The position numbers and the translations under genes are program-made. This document shows positions 42,741 to 53,322 of a stretch of 64,000 nucleotides of DNA, in pieces. A model generated the notes under the pieces. The model did not search any database and was not told the DNA's origin. It saw only the letters and a list, made by a program, of their open reading frames with translations. Positions within the stretch are counted from its first letter, which is position 1, and the number at the start of each line of letters is the position of its first letter. The stretch lies in NCBI GenBank assembly GCA_032718565.1, contig JAVGVS010000750.1, positions 52,526 through 116,525 on the forward strand, given 5' to 3'. Source of the DNA: Distichodus sexfasciatus. Taxonomy: Eukaryota > Chordata > Actinopteri > Characiformes > Distichodontidae.

Positions 42741-43829
42741 TAGAGATGGGCCAATACCACTTTTTTATGTCCGATACCGATACCGATATTGTAAATTTGG
42801 ATATTTGCCGATACCGATACAAATCCGATACAGTCACAGTCTTTTTTTAAAACATAAAATAATGCTTTAAAATGTCTGAATACATGACTGGAATTATTGT
42901 TATGCTTAAAGAAATGCTTGATTTAAATACTGTTTTCCTACTAAAACAATGTAATAAATGCACACACGTATATGCTAAATTATTTGTTATTTGTTATTTC
43001 TTTCTTATTGATTACACTACAACATTATAAAATTGAAAAAAAAATTGATCAATTGAAAATGAAATACTTAAGTTTGTCATTTCGAACCAATTTGGCCTAT
43101 AAAATGAGCTGCTTTTGCAGAGAACTACATTTCCCACAATCCTCTTCCGTGCACTAAAACAGAAGTAAATGCATAAAAACGCATAAATGACATTTTCTCG
43201 ATGTAAACACGCGCGCTGTGTTACTGAACGAGTGCATGAACGCCGTTACTCGCCAAAAACGATTTTCCATTGTTTATTCCGGAACGCGCGCCCAGCGCTT
43301 CATTGTGACGCAGCTCCGGGGCGTGTATTCCAGAATAAACGATGGAAAATCGTTCTAGTGAGTAACGGTGCTCATGCGCGCGCGCGCGTACGCACGCGTT
43401 TATATTGTGAAAATGTCATTTATGCATTTACTTCTTTTTTAGTGCATGGAACATCTCACAAATACTTTCACATACAGAGGGATCAGTTCTTGTCTTGATC
43501 GCGCCACTGAAAACGTTGTGTGTCACTATTAAGCGTCCGTGTGAAATACAAGCGGAGCATACTCTAGTGAGTAAAATGAATTAAACAGAGCTACGATTCT
43601 AGAAAAATTGCCTCGACCATTTTTTGTAATAGAATTATTCGAGTTATTGGAACAAACGTTTCAGCTCTACTTTACCGCAGTGCCACTTCCCACGCATAAC
43701 GAATTGAGTGTGCACGCATTTACAGATCGGCTCCATTGAACGGCCCAAAGCCACCAACACCCGATCCAGCTCTTTGAGCCTGTTATCGAACCGATACCGA
43801 TCTAAGATATCGGATCGGCTACATCTCTA
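42741..43829. mobile_element. Non-autonomous hAT element with large internal hairpin
   Basis: Bounded by TAGAGATGGGCC at the left and TACATCTCTA at the right, inverted termini. The 8-bp flanks are GTCAATAC (42733-42740) and GTCGATAC (43830-43837), a duplication with one mismatch. Subterminal CCGATACCGATA repeats occur at both ends. No transposase frame. Confidence 0.8.
43163..43438. repeat. Inverted repeat (hairpin) inside the hAT element
   Basis: Left arm from GTAAATGCATAAA through ACGATTTTCCATTGTTTATTC; right arm GAATAAACGATGGAAAATCG through AAAATGTCATTTATGCATTT. Arms are about 125 bp with a CpG-rich loop side (GCGCGCGCGCGCGTACGCACGCG at about 43377). Confidence 0.75.
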
Positions 43830-44670
43830 GTCGATACCATAAGTTTCAATTATTTTGTCAAATGAAATTAAGCGATTGTGTTGGATAATATGTTCTAGCA
43901 GTTTAATTCCTTTGTTATTCCATGTTATGAAATTTATCATTTTTTTGTTTAGCACGATGTCTGGATTGTTCCAGATGGGTGTCAGTTTGCATGGCGCCAT
44001 TTTGAGAAATTCCCACCAGGCCGTCAGTGATGTGCTAATACTGATACTTTTAAAACAGTTATATCGTTTAAGTATGTGGCTTATAAAGGACAGGTCACGT
44101 AGTTGAATGTTATCACATAACGTTTGCTCAATATCCATCCAATTATGATCTAAATGATCTTGTGTAGTCCATTTTTGGATACTTATCAATCTGTTGGCAA
44201 GAAAGTAATTATAGAAATTTGGAAGCTCCAGACCACCATAACATTTACGTTTCTAAAACATTTTCTAACTTATTCGTGGTGGCTTGAATGTCCATAGAAA
44301 CTTAGAAATTATGGAGTCCAGTGATTTGAACCAAGCCGGAGGGGGTTTATTCGGAACCATTGAGAAGACGTAATTCATTTTTGGCAAGATTGTCATTTTG
44401 ATGGTTGCTATTCTTCCCATAAGTGATGTGGGGAGAGTGCTCCACCATGTGAGGTCATCTTCTATCTTTTTAAGTAGAGGACTGTGGTTTAATAGTGTCA
44501 AATCTGACAGCTTGGCAGAGATATTAATACCCAGGTATTTAATATTCCCAGATTGGAGTGGGGTAGTTGGGCTGAACTGGAAATCACAGGAAATTGGTAG
44601 GACAACTGATTTGTTCCAATTTATGGAGTAGTCTGAGATGGATGAGAACTTATCTATGAGTGTTATGGTT

Positions 44671-45250
44671 TCAGGAAGAGAGCCTTGAAGAAAAAAGATC
44701 TTCTGCATAGAGGCTAATTTTATGAATCATATTTGCTGCTTTGATACCTTTAATAATATTATTTTCCCGTATTGCAGCTGCTAATGGTTCAATAAATAAA
44801 GCGAATAATGAAGGAGATAGTGGACAACCTTGCCTAGTGCCCCTTCTGAGATTGAAGCTTGGAGAAATTTGGTCCTTTGTTTTAACAGGCTGTAGGTGAG
44901 CTGTATAGTGTTTTAATCCAAGATAAGAAGTTCTCCCTGAATCCAAATTTCTGTAAGGTAGCAAATAGAAATTTCCAATTAACAGTGTCAAACGCTTTTT
45001 CTGCATCCAATGAGACAATCAAGGTTTCCTTATTTTGAATGTTGCAGTAATCTATTAGACTGATTAGCCTCCTCATGTTGTTAGTGGACTTATGGCCTTT
45101 AATGAATCTGGTTTGGTCTGGGTGTATAATGTTAGGAGTTACTTTTTCAATTCTACTAGCTAGTGCCTTGCTTATAATTTTAACATCTGCATTTATGAGT
45201 GGAAGAAAATGTCCGGATGAAGGAGCAACTCTGCCGGCAGCGGCTCCCAC
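44671..45250 (-). pseudogene. L1/Tx1 LINE reverse transcriptase, frameshifted
   Basis: Minus-strand frames 44882-45250 and 44671-45018. The first has LINADVKIISKALASRIEKV and SLDAEKAFDTVNWKFLF, the RT fingers and first catalytic D. The second has RGTRQGCPLSPSLFALFIEP and then HKISLYAEDLF, where the usual Y-A-D-D is Y-A-E-D, a lost catalytic Asp. About 35 residues at the start of the first frame (before LINAD) are foreign and mark the 5' truncation. Confidence 0.8.
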
Positions 45251-45711
45251 AAGTGAGATCGGAGCCGGAGAAGCTCCTCTGCCGAGTACTGAAAAAGTTC
45301 AGCACCAGGTCGGTAAACAGAGGACAGGAAAATCCAGACGAACAGACAACACATAAATACTGCCAGCCTACATTACTGTCGGTGTCGGAAACAAACAGCC
45401 GAGGTAAACACCAGAGAGGTCCTGTAGCCGCGACAACAGCAGGCTAATCTTGATCCACACGCAAAAAATAAATAACCGACGATAGCAAAAGAGCAGAGAG
45501 CGATGTTGTATTAGAGGGAGAATGTCTTAGGTGACAGGTAACTACAGTCGATCACACTATAGAGAAAACACTAAATGAAAGTAAAAAAAAAAGTTAAAAA
45601 GTACCGTAGAGTAGCGGCAGCAAGACACACCAGCGTTCACACATCTGGAAGATACCTCGCTTCCCCAAACTGCGCATGCGTCAAATGTCCGTTCAATTTC
45701 TTGGCGCTACG
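45216..45711. other. Uncharacterised; short Glu/Arg-rich frame
   Basis: A plus-strand frame starting at 45199 (EENVRMKEQLCRQRLPQVRS) has mixed composition and might be the 5' end of another retroelement. The rest is AT-rich and shows nothing. I cannot name it. Confidence 0.25.
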
Positions 45712-45756
45712 ATGGCTGACGAAGAAGACAGCACTACAGATTCACAGCGAAATCAG
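45712..45756 (+). CDS. Candidate 15-codon first exon
   Basis: A CpG-containing stretch (TGCGCATGCGTCAAATG) lies just upstream, then ATG at 45712 and MADEEDSTTDSQRNQ, ending at CAG followed by GTAGCA. An acidic Met-Ala start plus donor looks like a real first exon, but no partner exon is evident. It may belong to the integrase gene at 46808 or be chance. Confidence 0.25.
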
Positions 45757-45889
45757 GTAGCATTCATTTGTATCATATTGTTGTAATATAGTTTTTATTT
45801 GTGTTGGGAACCGACGGAAAGTGCAGTTCTATCATTTATCAGTTATAACCAAAACCGGTTTTAGGTCTTTCGGGTCGGCCGTGCGATTA

Positions 45890-46800
45890 CTTTGCAGGGT
45901 TTTTTTTACTGCATACTAATGAACTCAGCACACGTCTGAGTTTCCCTTTATCACACGCACTCCGCTCCGCGGCCCGTAGTTGGATTGGGACGCGGCCGGT
46001 CGCGGTTCAAAGGGTATTTAAGGAGTCCTTTCCTCGCGGCGAATCGCTCTGCCATTGAGTCGACCTGGCCCTCTCCGATTCATTTCGGCTTACTGTGAGT
46101 ACTCCAGTATTTTGGTTCATCTCTTTGTTAGAGTGTGTGTCGCTAGAACTAGGATTATTTGTGGTAGTCCTAACTCTTTGGGTAGTAGTGATGGGCACAT
46201 GAAGCTCCGAAGCGCGTATCCAGTATGAGGGGGCGTGGCAGACGAAGCCCCGCTTCGAGGCGTGTATCATTTAAGCAGAAAACCATGTGACCGATAACAA
46301 ACGAAGCCTCGGTTCGTTACGTCAGTGTTTCATCCCAAGTGTCGCTTGCTGTATAAATGGGGGTGAATCCCGCCGGCGCTTCGTGGGTTGTTTTGTTGGA
46401 GAGTGTATGAGCGAGTATCGGACAGAATTTCTTTTGTTTATTTTTTATGCAACTTATATTTTATTCCACATTTGCTATTTGTATAATTAAGTAGTAGTAT
46501 TGTATTAGTGTAATACAAAACTACTAAATTATGCAAATTGCAAGCGACACTTGGGATGAAACGCTGACGTAATGAACCGAGGCTTCGTTTGTCATTGGTC
46601 ACGTGGTTTTCTGCCAAACGATACACGCCTCGAAGCGGGGCTTCATCTGCCACGCCCCCTTATACTCGATACACGCTTCGGAGCCTCGGCTTCAGACAGC
46701 CCATCACTATTGGGTAGAGAGTTCTTAGTTCAACTTGCGTGGCCATCCTACCTACTCACGCTCTCAGCCGGGTTTGGGCTGAACACCACTGCCTGTAAAC
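45890..46800 (+). repeat. LTR-like promoter/leader module, copy 2 (split by a hAT MITE)
   Basis: GCGGTTCAAAGGGTATTTAAGG at about 46002 is a TATA-type box. It is followed by CTCTGCCATTGAGTCGACC, TTACTGTGAGTACTCCAGTA, GTGTGTCGCTAGAACTAGG and, after the MITE, CATCCTACCTACTCACGCTC and GGGCTGAACACCACTG. Order and sequence match 37110-37370 and, for the first half, 58504-58660 (minus). It lies directly upstream of an integrase-like gene and could act as its promoter. Confidence 0.55.
46186..46709. mobile_element. hAT-type MITE with long inverted termini
   Basis: Ends TAGTGATGGGC / GCCCATCACTA (the right end has one internal change). Exact 8-bp target duplication TTGGGTAG at 46178-46185 and 46710-46717. 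The terminal inverted repeats extend about 165 bp (46186-46350 and 46545-46709) around a 195-bp AT-rich centre. Confidence 0.9.
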
Positions 46801-46807
46801 ACTCTTA

Positions 46808-48560
46808 ATGACACTTCTTGCTTCAAGAATAAGTGAGATTGTAGGTCAGCCACATTTGAATCTGAACTATTTCCAGTATGTGGTAAATCAGGAGGTATTC
46901 ATTATGACGTCCGCATCCACAGTTCTTCATATACCCATAAATCTTGTGGAGTGTTTCATAAGCCTTAAACAAAAAATTAACGTAGCCCTTTCTGTAAAGG
47001 GACTTCATGCTCTCATGACAAAGGTGAGCACTGGCCGAGGGCGGCCCAAATTTAAGGTTTTTAAAGATCTTTTGGCCCATCTGATTGATATGCCTTTACC
47101 AGTTCCATGTATTGCACACCTTCTGGGAGTCAGCGAATCTACTATCTTTAGACGCATGCGCGAACTTGGATTGTCAACAAGATCTTCATACAGCACTTGA
47201 ACACTGAACTTGACAATGCTGTGATATAAATAAAAACTACCAAACGCAGGATATGGAATGGTAAAAGGCTGCTTGCAAGCAGATGGACACAGGGTTCAGT
47301 GGGAACGTATTAAAGGGTTTATGCACTGAGTTGACGCCCCTGGAATTTTGGAAAGAATGTTGCAGCTTGGCTGCATTGTAAGAAGGACATACTGTGTACC
47401 ATATCCTTTGTCCTTAGAACATGTGGACACAAATCACAAGCTAATAAGGTAACTTATTTTTTAAAGTATCACTGTAGTTTTACATTTTTGAAAATTATTG
47501 AAAATACATAAACTTACATAGAGTATTTTTCTCTATGCATTGTTTTTCTATTGTGTGTACAGATCATGTACCTGGAGGCAGCAACAAATAACAGATCAAG
47601 CACAACTCTTACATTTTTTCTAAAGGCAGTGGAAAATTATGTTTGGCCTTCCAGGTAGTTTGTGGTGTCAGTTTTAAATATATTGAAGACATATACACAT
47701 ACATCACTCTCTAATGTAGACTTTCCTGCCATACTTCATAGGGTCAGGGGCGATGAAGGTGTTGAAAATGTTTCAATAGCTGAAACGATATTCAGTTTAA
47801 AAGGGACCGGAAGAGGCAGCTTTATAGCTGGAAAAAACGTACACAATCAAAGGTTCATCTGCCTGCACATATACGGTAGGAAACTGTCATATGTTGATTT
47901 TATTTAATGTATGAATTGTCTTTTGTTTAGAATCGAGCATCTATGGCAAGACATCTGGACCAGTGTAACCCAACTTTACTATGAGGTGCTTCACACTCTT
48001 GAGGAAGATGGCCTTCTGCATTTGTCTGACACTGGGCATATTTTTTGTGCACATTATGTGTTCCTCCCTCGGCTGGCAGATGCACTACACACTTTTACAG
48101 AAGGGTGGCACAATCATCCGTTGAAGTCTGAAGGTGGTCTCACTCCTTACCAGCCCTGGATGTTGGGACACATGCAGGACCCTACTAGTGAAACTGAAGA
48201 AGATGTCCAGGTTTGTTTATTGTAACATTCTGTTTAATCTACACAACTGTGCTTGGCTGTTACTTTGAATGCTTTCTTTTATCATATTTAAGTTATTTTA
48301 CTGTTTACAACTATGACAGAACCTAGAGTTCTTTGGAACTGACTGGGAGTCGTTTGATGGTGTCAGTGAGGAACCCTTTGGAGTCCAAGTCCCAGAAAAT
48401 GAGTGTCCTTTGTCTGCACCTGCAATGGAAGCTGTGAAGTCCATCATCAATCCCCTTGCTCCATCTAAATCATATGGTAGAGAACTGTATGTATCAATGG
48501 TTCATTGTATTCAAATTCTGTGCACAACAGACAAATGTCACAAATTGTAGTATGTTAGCA
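46808..48560 (+). pseudogene. IS3EU-like transposase (rve-fold integrase), multi-exon, missing an exon
   Basis: Exon 1 (about 46808-47448) has VPCIAHLLGVSESTIFRRMR, a helix-turn-helix, then after a degraded stretch YSVPYPLSLEHVDTNHKLIR; it contains stops, including a TGA at about 47308. Exon at 47563-47654: IMYLEAATNNRSSTTL. Exon at 47742-47852: VRGDEGVENVSIAETIF with the second catalytic D, then GTGRGSFIAGKNVHNQR. Exon at 47931-48210: IEHLWQDIW with the catalytic E. Exon from 48320: NLEFFGTDWESFDG to about 48550. Introns have GT/AG ends and compatible phases. The exon expected between HKLIR and IMYLE, which carries the first catalytic D, is absent. The family assignment is by recall. Confidence 0.6.
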
Positions 48561-48569
48561 AAATAAATA

Positions 48570-49055
48570 GAAACGTTCAATATTCTTTTTGAAATGATTT
48601 TTAGGTAACATCTGTCTGCCTTTTTTATTGTGTAATGTCTGCACAACTGTTCATAGAGAGTATGATTATGATTAAGCATGAGGTGGCATGAATACATTAC
48701 ATTAGTTAAAATTAGGAAATTTGTATCTATTTTAAAAACATAAAGGCCTTACTGTTTTTGGATTGCATGGAAGCTATCTAAAAATGAATGGTTTCAATAT
48801 AAATTACTAAAGGGCTGGAATTATACTTTTTCTGTAAAATTTGTTTAACTGATTTGATAACCTTCAGACCGGCCATTGCATGTATTTTAACAGAACCATT
48901 TGCTAAACAATAGTAAAAGTAGGTTTTGTAACACCTCAAAAAGCCAATTTGGCTATAAAAGCATTCACTATAAATGCATTCACGACAATGCATAGTAAAA
49001 CATCTGAAAAACAACCACAGTATGAATAGAACAATTAAAATAAATAAACATGAAT
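48570..49055. other. No gene seen
   Basis: AT-rich sequence between the integrase-like gene and the next LINE, without a supported frame. It may hold the 3' end of the IS3EU-like element. Confidence 0.4.
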
Positions 49056-50285
49056 GTGGTTTCAGACTGAATCAAATGTACCGAAATTTGATCAAGAATG
49101 GCCATACAGCTTACACTCTATGAAAGGACTGCCCATGAGACATGGCTGTTTCCATAATGTGAGTGCAGTGCAGCTCGTGCTGCCTCACTTGCCTCGAACT
49201 CCGAATTTTCTTTGCACGCGACACGAAATGTCTTTCGTCATCCAGGGTTTCTGGTTAAGTTAAACCCTTATTCGCTTCCTCACAGTGACATTTTCAATGC
49301 AGCTGGTAATATAAAACAGGACAGTTTGTATGTAATCCCCTAGGTCATGTTGTTTAAAAATGTCCCAATTAGTCTTTTCAAAACAGTCCTGTAGCTGGTA
49401 GAGAGCTCCTTCAGGCCAGGTTTGAATTGTTTTTACAGAGGACTTTGCCTTCTTCCTAAGGGGTGTATAAGCTGGGACAAGAAACAGACAGATATGATCA
49501 GATAGGCCCAGATGAGGGAGGGGCACAACTCTATAGGCATGCTTTATATTGGAATACACGTGATCACATGTATTTCTTCCCCGAGTAGGACATTTCACAT
49601 GTTGTGTAAAATTGGGAAGTACAGGTCTTAAACATGCCTGATTAAAATCCCCAGCAATGATGTGAATGCCATCCAGATAAGACCTCTGTTGTTTGTTTAT
49701 TATATCATGCAGGTAATTGAGAGCTACGCTAGTGTTAGCATCAGGTGGAATGTAAACAGCCATGGTGATAACTGCTGTTAGCTTACTTGGCAGATAAAAA
49801 GATCTGTGTATAACTGACAGTGTCTCAGTGTCTGGCGAGCAATAATTGTCTATCATGCAGCTCTGTGTGAACCAATTATTATGTACAAAAATGCACAGTC
49901 CACCCCCTCTCCTCTTACTGGAATCACTATTGCGGTCCTGGCGATATAGTGAACGACCCGCTAACTGTACAGCAGCATCGGGGATGTCCGGGTGAAGCCA
50001 TGACTCGATGACGATAATAATACAGCAGTCGCGTACTGACTTATTGTTAGTGATCAGAAGTTCCATATCGCTCACTTTGTGTGTGATGGACCTGGCATTT
50101 GTGAGGAGTATACTCGGAGGGTGGAGGTTTCATTGGGTGTTTTCTTAATCTGCAGAGTAGGCCTGCTCTGCAGCCCCGTTTCTGCTTACGCTCTCTCCTC
50201 CGCCTGCGCCTCTTGCCGGTCCCGAGGTTGCATTTTGAGATGACGGTTCTCGCCGCTGTGTTTGCTCTAGGTATCCAATACCTCC
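49056..50285 (-). mobile_element. Rex1/jockey-group LINE, 5' part with endonuclease
   Basis: The minus-strand open frame 49260-50075 is preceded by about 200 bp of leader containing a Gly/Arg-rich frame. Downstream (left) the conserved NQKPWM block follows at about 49250, and the element stops near 49056. No RT is present. The right edge abuts BEL/Pao integrase sequence at about 50285, so the LINE is inserted in, or joined to, the BEL element. Confidence 0.7.
49260..50075 (-). pseudogene. LINE AP endonuclease, intact over its domain
   Basis: A 271-residue frame. Blocks: VIESWLHPDIPDAAVQL (metal-binding E), GGGLCIFVHNNW, VAVYIPPDAN-like (MAVYIPPDANTSVALNYL), HIIAGDFNQACLRP (catalytic D and N), and LGLSDHICLFLVP (SDH, catalytic D and H). 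Every catalytic block of the EEP fold is present, so the domain is complete, but the RT that must follow is missing. It is the same LINE group as 38101-40620, judged by shared LINE-type blocks. Confidence 0.8.
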
Positions 50286-50492
50286 AATACCAATAACGTA
50301 ATTTCTGCCACCGTGCCCTGTGATTTCGTGGATGTGACGAAGAATCAGGTGAGATATTCGTTGTTGTTTATGCAGAATAGCAGAACGTTTAGCTTCTTCA
50401 GGCATCGCCGATTTGTTCAGCCGTCCACCTACTCTCAGCACTCCGTCTTCCAAGTATGGGTCTAATTTAGAGGTTGAACCGTTTCGTTTCAC
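50286..50492 (-). pseudogene. BEL/Pao integrase zinc-binding region, truncated
   Basis: The minus-strand frame 50145-50492 begins with KLDPYLEDGVLRVGGRLNKS and has HLILRHIHEITGHGGRNYVI, the HHCC-type integrase start. After about residue 70 (position 50285) the frame is LINE leader sequence. The catalytic integrase core is gone. Confidence 0.75.
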
Positions 50493-50786
50493 ACGTTTCC
50501 TTGCTGCAGTGTCTTTATTTCTTCAGCGTAGGTTTGCTTCTCACTGTACTTAATCAGCTCCATTTCGGCTTTGAACAAATATTCGATGGTAAGATCTTTC
50601 TTTTTTTATAGACTTCTTACACATAAACATTTGTGATTTGAGTATGGCTTCCTGGCTCTCTGGGCTGATTTGAAACTGTCATACAGTCTCTTCTAACACT
50701 GTTCTGGTTTCACTTAGATACTGCAGTGCCTCTCTTACGCGTAGGATCCAGGCGGTGGCTTTCTTTAGTTTGTGCCAACTGGAGTA

Positions 50787-51245
50787 TTATGCCATAAATT
50801 GATCTATTGGATCTATGTTGTCTGCCGCTGAACTTGAATTCAGTGTAGCAGCTGATATTTTCACTTCTTCGTGTTCTGCCAGGTCGTTTAACTGTTCAGG
50901 TTTTTCTGGCTTTTCATTCTCATTCACTAAGAAACTAGGCCCTTGAAACCAGCTCGTACTTGTTATGAGGCTATCTAAATTCGAGCCTCGCGACGCCAGA
51001 TCAGCCGGGTTCTGAGAGGTGTTGACATACCTCCATTGAGCGTGGGTAGTAGCTTCTCTTATAAAGGAGACACGGTTAGCCACAAATGTTTTAAAACGAA
51101 GGGCGTCATTCTCAATGTATTTTAGTACTGTAGTACTGTCTGTCCAGAAAATTGAATTTGTCAAAGGAAGTTGAAGTTCTTCCTTTAGTAATCGATCTAA
51201 TTTGACTGCAACCATCACGGCTGTCAAACATGTTTCTCTTCTCAT
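50787..51245 (-). pseudogene. BEL/Pao RNase H region
   Basis: A 152-residue frame with FWTDSTTVLKYIENDALRFK, then FVANRVSFIREATTHAQWRY and VNTSQNPADLASRG, the characteristic Pao-type RNase H and linker. It would degrade RNA in the RNA:DNA hybrid. Downstream of it the sequence has stops up to the integrase piece. Confidence 0.8.
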
Positions 51246-51916
51246 TCATTTGTTAACAACAGATATGACACTATGCCATAACCATTCTGACTTGCAACTG
51301 AGAAATTATGAATTTGTGCAGGTAGGATAAGCGGTTTTAAAAATCCCATCGGGTCATACACAGAACTAACGACGGAGAGAATGCCTCGAAATGTGCAGGG
51401 TTTATTGGGTAATTGAATCTTGAACCTGAAACTATCAGAGTTTGTACAACATTGCACGCCTAGCGCTCATTACATTGGTAGCTTATCATGTTGCAAGTGT
51501 AGATCTAACCTCATCTGCCTTTTCACTGTCAGCAATGGAACTCAGCACTGTCCTAATGTTGCTTACCCACTTAGTCAAGTGGAACCCGCCCCGGCACACA
51601 ATTTTGTTAATTCATTCATAAGACTAATAGCTTCGTCTTCTGTGGCAACCGATTTCAAGCAGTCGTCTACATAGAAGTTTTGAAGGACTGTCTGCGTGAC
51701 CTCTGTCTGTGTCTCTGCAGGTGCATCTAATGCTGTTCTTGTTAGCGCATTCAAGGAGCAACTAGGAGATGACGTAGCCCCGAATAGATGCACACACATT
51801 CTGTATTCTTCTACTCTCTCATTTAGTTCTCCATCTGGCCACCATAAGAAGTGCAAAAAATCTGCATCCTCATCTGGCACTCGCACCTGATAGAACATGG
51901 ATTCTATATCTGCCAT
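51242..51916 (-). pseudogene. BEL/Pao reverse transcriptase
   Basis: The frame 51575-51916 has LMADIESMFYQVRVPDEDAD and NFYVDDCLKSVATEDEA, the catalytic Y-V-D-D. The frame 51242-51457 has FRGILSVVSSVYDPMGFLKP. The two are out of register, with an indel between 51460 and 51575. The first RT block, ending RVVFDCAAVYQGTSLNKQLL, belongs to the neighbouring frame at 51977, from which it is separated by a stop. Confidence 0.85.
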
Positions 51917-51976
51917 GAGAGTGATAGGCTCCTGCCTCAGCAGTACTCCAAGAAGGGTGTTTGTGAGATCAAGTCC

Positions 51977-52978
51977 CTATAGTAGCTGTTTGTTCAATGA
52001 TGTTCCTTGATATACTGCTGCACAGTCGAACACAACCCTTAGCTTTTTCTTTTTTGGATGGTACACCCCGTGATGTGGGATAAACCATACTCTGCCATCA
52101 CTATGGCTCAATTGTTCTTCCGGAACTTTTACAGCATAACCTTTCTTCAGAATGTTGTCCATGAATTTTTTATATTTCTGATAGAAGTCTGGATTTTTAT
52201 CGAGCTTTCTCTTTAAGGAATCAAGTCTTTGTTCAGCTATTCCACGGTTGCATGGCATCTTGACTTCATCACTTTTCAAGGGCAATTTAATGCAGTAGTG
52301 GCCGTTTGTAAGACGTGCCAATGTTGACACAATTTGCATGAATTGCTTATCTTGTTGTGAAGGCTCTTGTTTGTCTTCACACCGACGTTCTGGGAAATCG
52401 GTCTTGTAGTATTTCGCTAGCATATCCCTGATGTCTGATATGGAGATAAAGTTGACAAGGAAATTTAGTTCATTAGCATTATTCAATTCCTGTTCTTTGT
52501 ATCTGCTAATTGGCCCATTGACTACCCAGCCCAGTGCAGTCTTCACAGCATATGGCCCTTTGTTCTGACTATTAAGCATTTCCCAGGGTTCCATAGCTTG
52601 GTAGGCATTGGAACCGATGACAAGACCAATGTCTAACTCTAATACTGTTTCTGGAATTGGTACCTGATTCAGGTAAGGCCATTTATCCAAATCTTTTTTC
52701 TGTGGTATGTTAGCCTTTGTTGCAGGTATGTCTGATTGTGTATACACATCTGGCAGGCTAATGTACTCTTGTTCATCTAAACCGCACACCATCAGGCCCC
52801 TTAGAGTGTAACAACCCACTTTCTGCTCCTGTGTCATGGTGCAAAGAACAAACTTTCTTTTTGCCCCGGATGCCCAACCTTTGGCTAAATCCTCACTACA
52901 GAAAGTCGCAGTGCTCCCTGTATCTAAGAAGGCATAGGTTTCAACTACCCTTGGCTCATTCTTATGTTTTACTGTCAC
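51977..52978 (-). pseudogene. BEL/Pao protease to RT N-terminus
   Basis: A 333-residue frame. An aspartic protease active site AFLDTGSTATFCSEDLA lies near residue 16. The middle has LDIGLVIGSNAYQAMEPWE, the second protease block. The end has VRVWFIPHHGVYHPKKKK-type sequence (GRVWFIPHHGVYHP) and VVFDCAAVYQGTSLN, the first RT motif. The frame continues into RT after a stop at 51977. Confidence 0.8.
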
Positions 52979-52983
52979 AGGTA

Positions 52984-53250
52984 CTATGGGAAGTATAACA
53001 TTGTTCTCAGCCCTACAGCTGTGCCCTGTGCGCTGTCGCCTACGGTGGCATATTCACTGGTAGTTTCTGTCCTTGTTGACTTTGCTACATAAAGGATATC
53101 GGGATGTTTAAGTAGACAGTCTGTGCACGTGGCTTTGTTAACACAGTCCCTGGACAGATGTCCGATAGCAAGACACCCAAAAAAGAGCCTATGTGTTTTC
53201 AGGAATTCAATTCTTTCCTTCCAAGGCAGTTCTCTAATCTTGTGACACAC
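52984..53250 (-). pseudogene. BEL/Pao zinc-knuckle region
   Basis: An 88-residue frame with FFGCLAIGHLSRDC and then CTDCLLKHPDILY, a CCHC-like knuckle whose first Cys position is Phe. The second Cys pair is typical of Pao gag/pol. It lies between gag and protease. Confidence 0.7.
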
Positions 53251-53322
53251 GTTTAACGTGTGATTTTTTCTTACAATACAAACAGGCAGCTCGAAAAGCA
53301 GTAGCTGATTTAACGGCTGTAA

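Larger units (their letters stand above)
42343..44708 (-). pseudogene. L1/Tx1 LINE ORF2 C-terminal part, split by hAT
   Basis: Three minus-strand pieces, right to left: 44265-44708 (IKYLGINISAKLSDL, the LG-I block after the RT palm, then GRIATIKMTILPKMNYVF); 43827-44189 (KRYNCFKSISISTSLTAWWE, then TPIWNNPDIVLN); and 42343-42732 (LPTHKWERDLLINPDINFWK, LIQYKILHRTHYTGQRMF). This order matches the RT thumb and the C-terminal region of fish L1/Tx1 ORF2. A hAT insertion at 42741-43829 and several frameshifts break it. Confidence 0.8.
41035..45215 (-). mobile_element. L1/Tx1-type LINE, 5'-truncated, with GC-rich 3' region
   Basis: Minus-strand element. Right to left it has reverse transcriptase, C-terminal domain, then about 1 kb of GC-rich non-coding 3' region (41035-42130), ending next to a microsatellite. 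A hAT element (42741-43829) is inserted in its C-terminal coding part. The 5' end stops at about 45215 inside the RT; endonuclease and ORF1 are missing. Confidence 0.8.
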
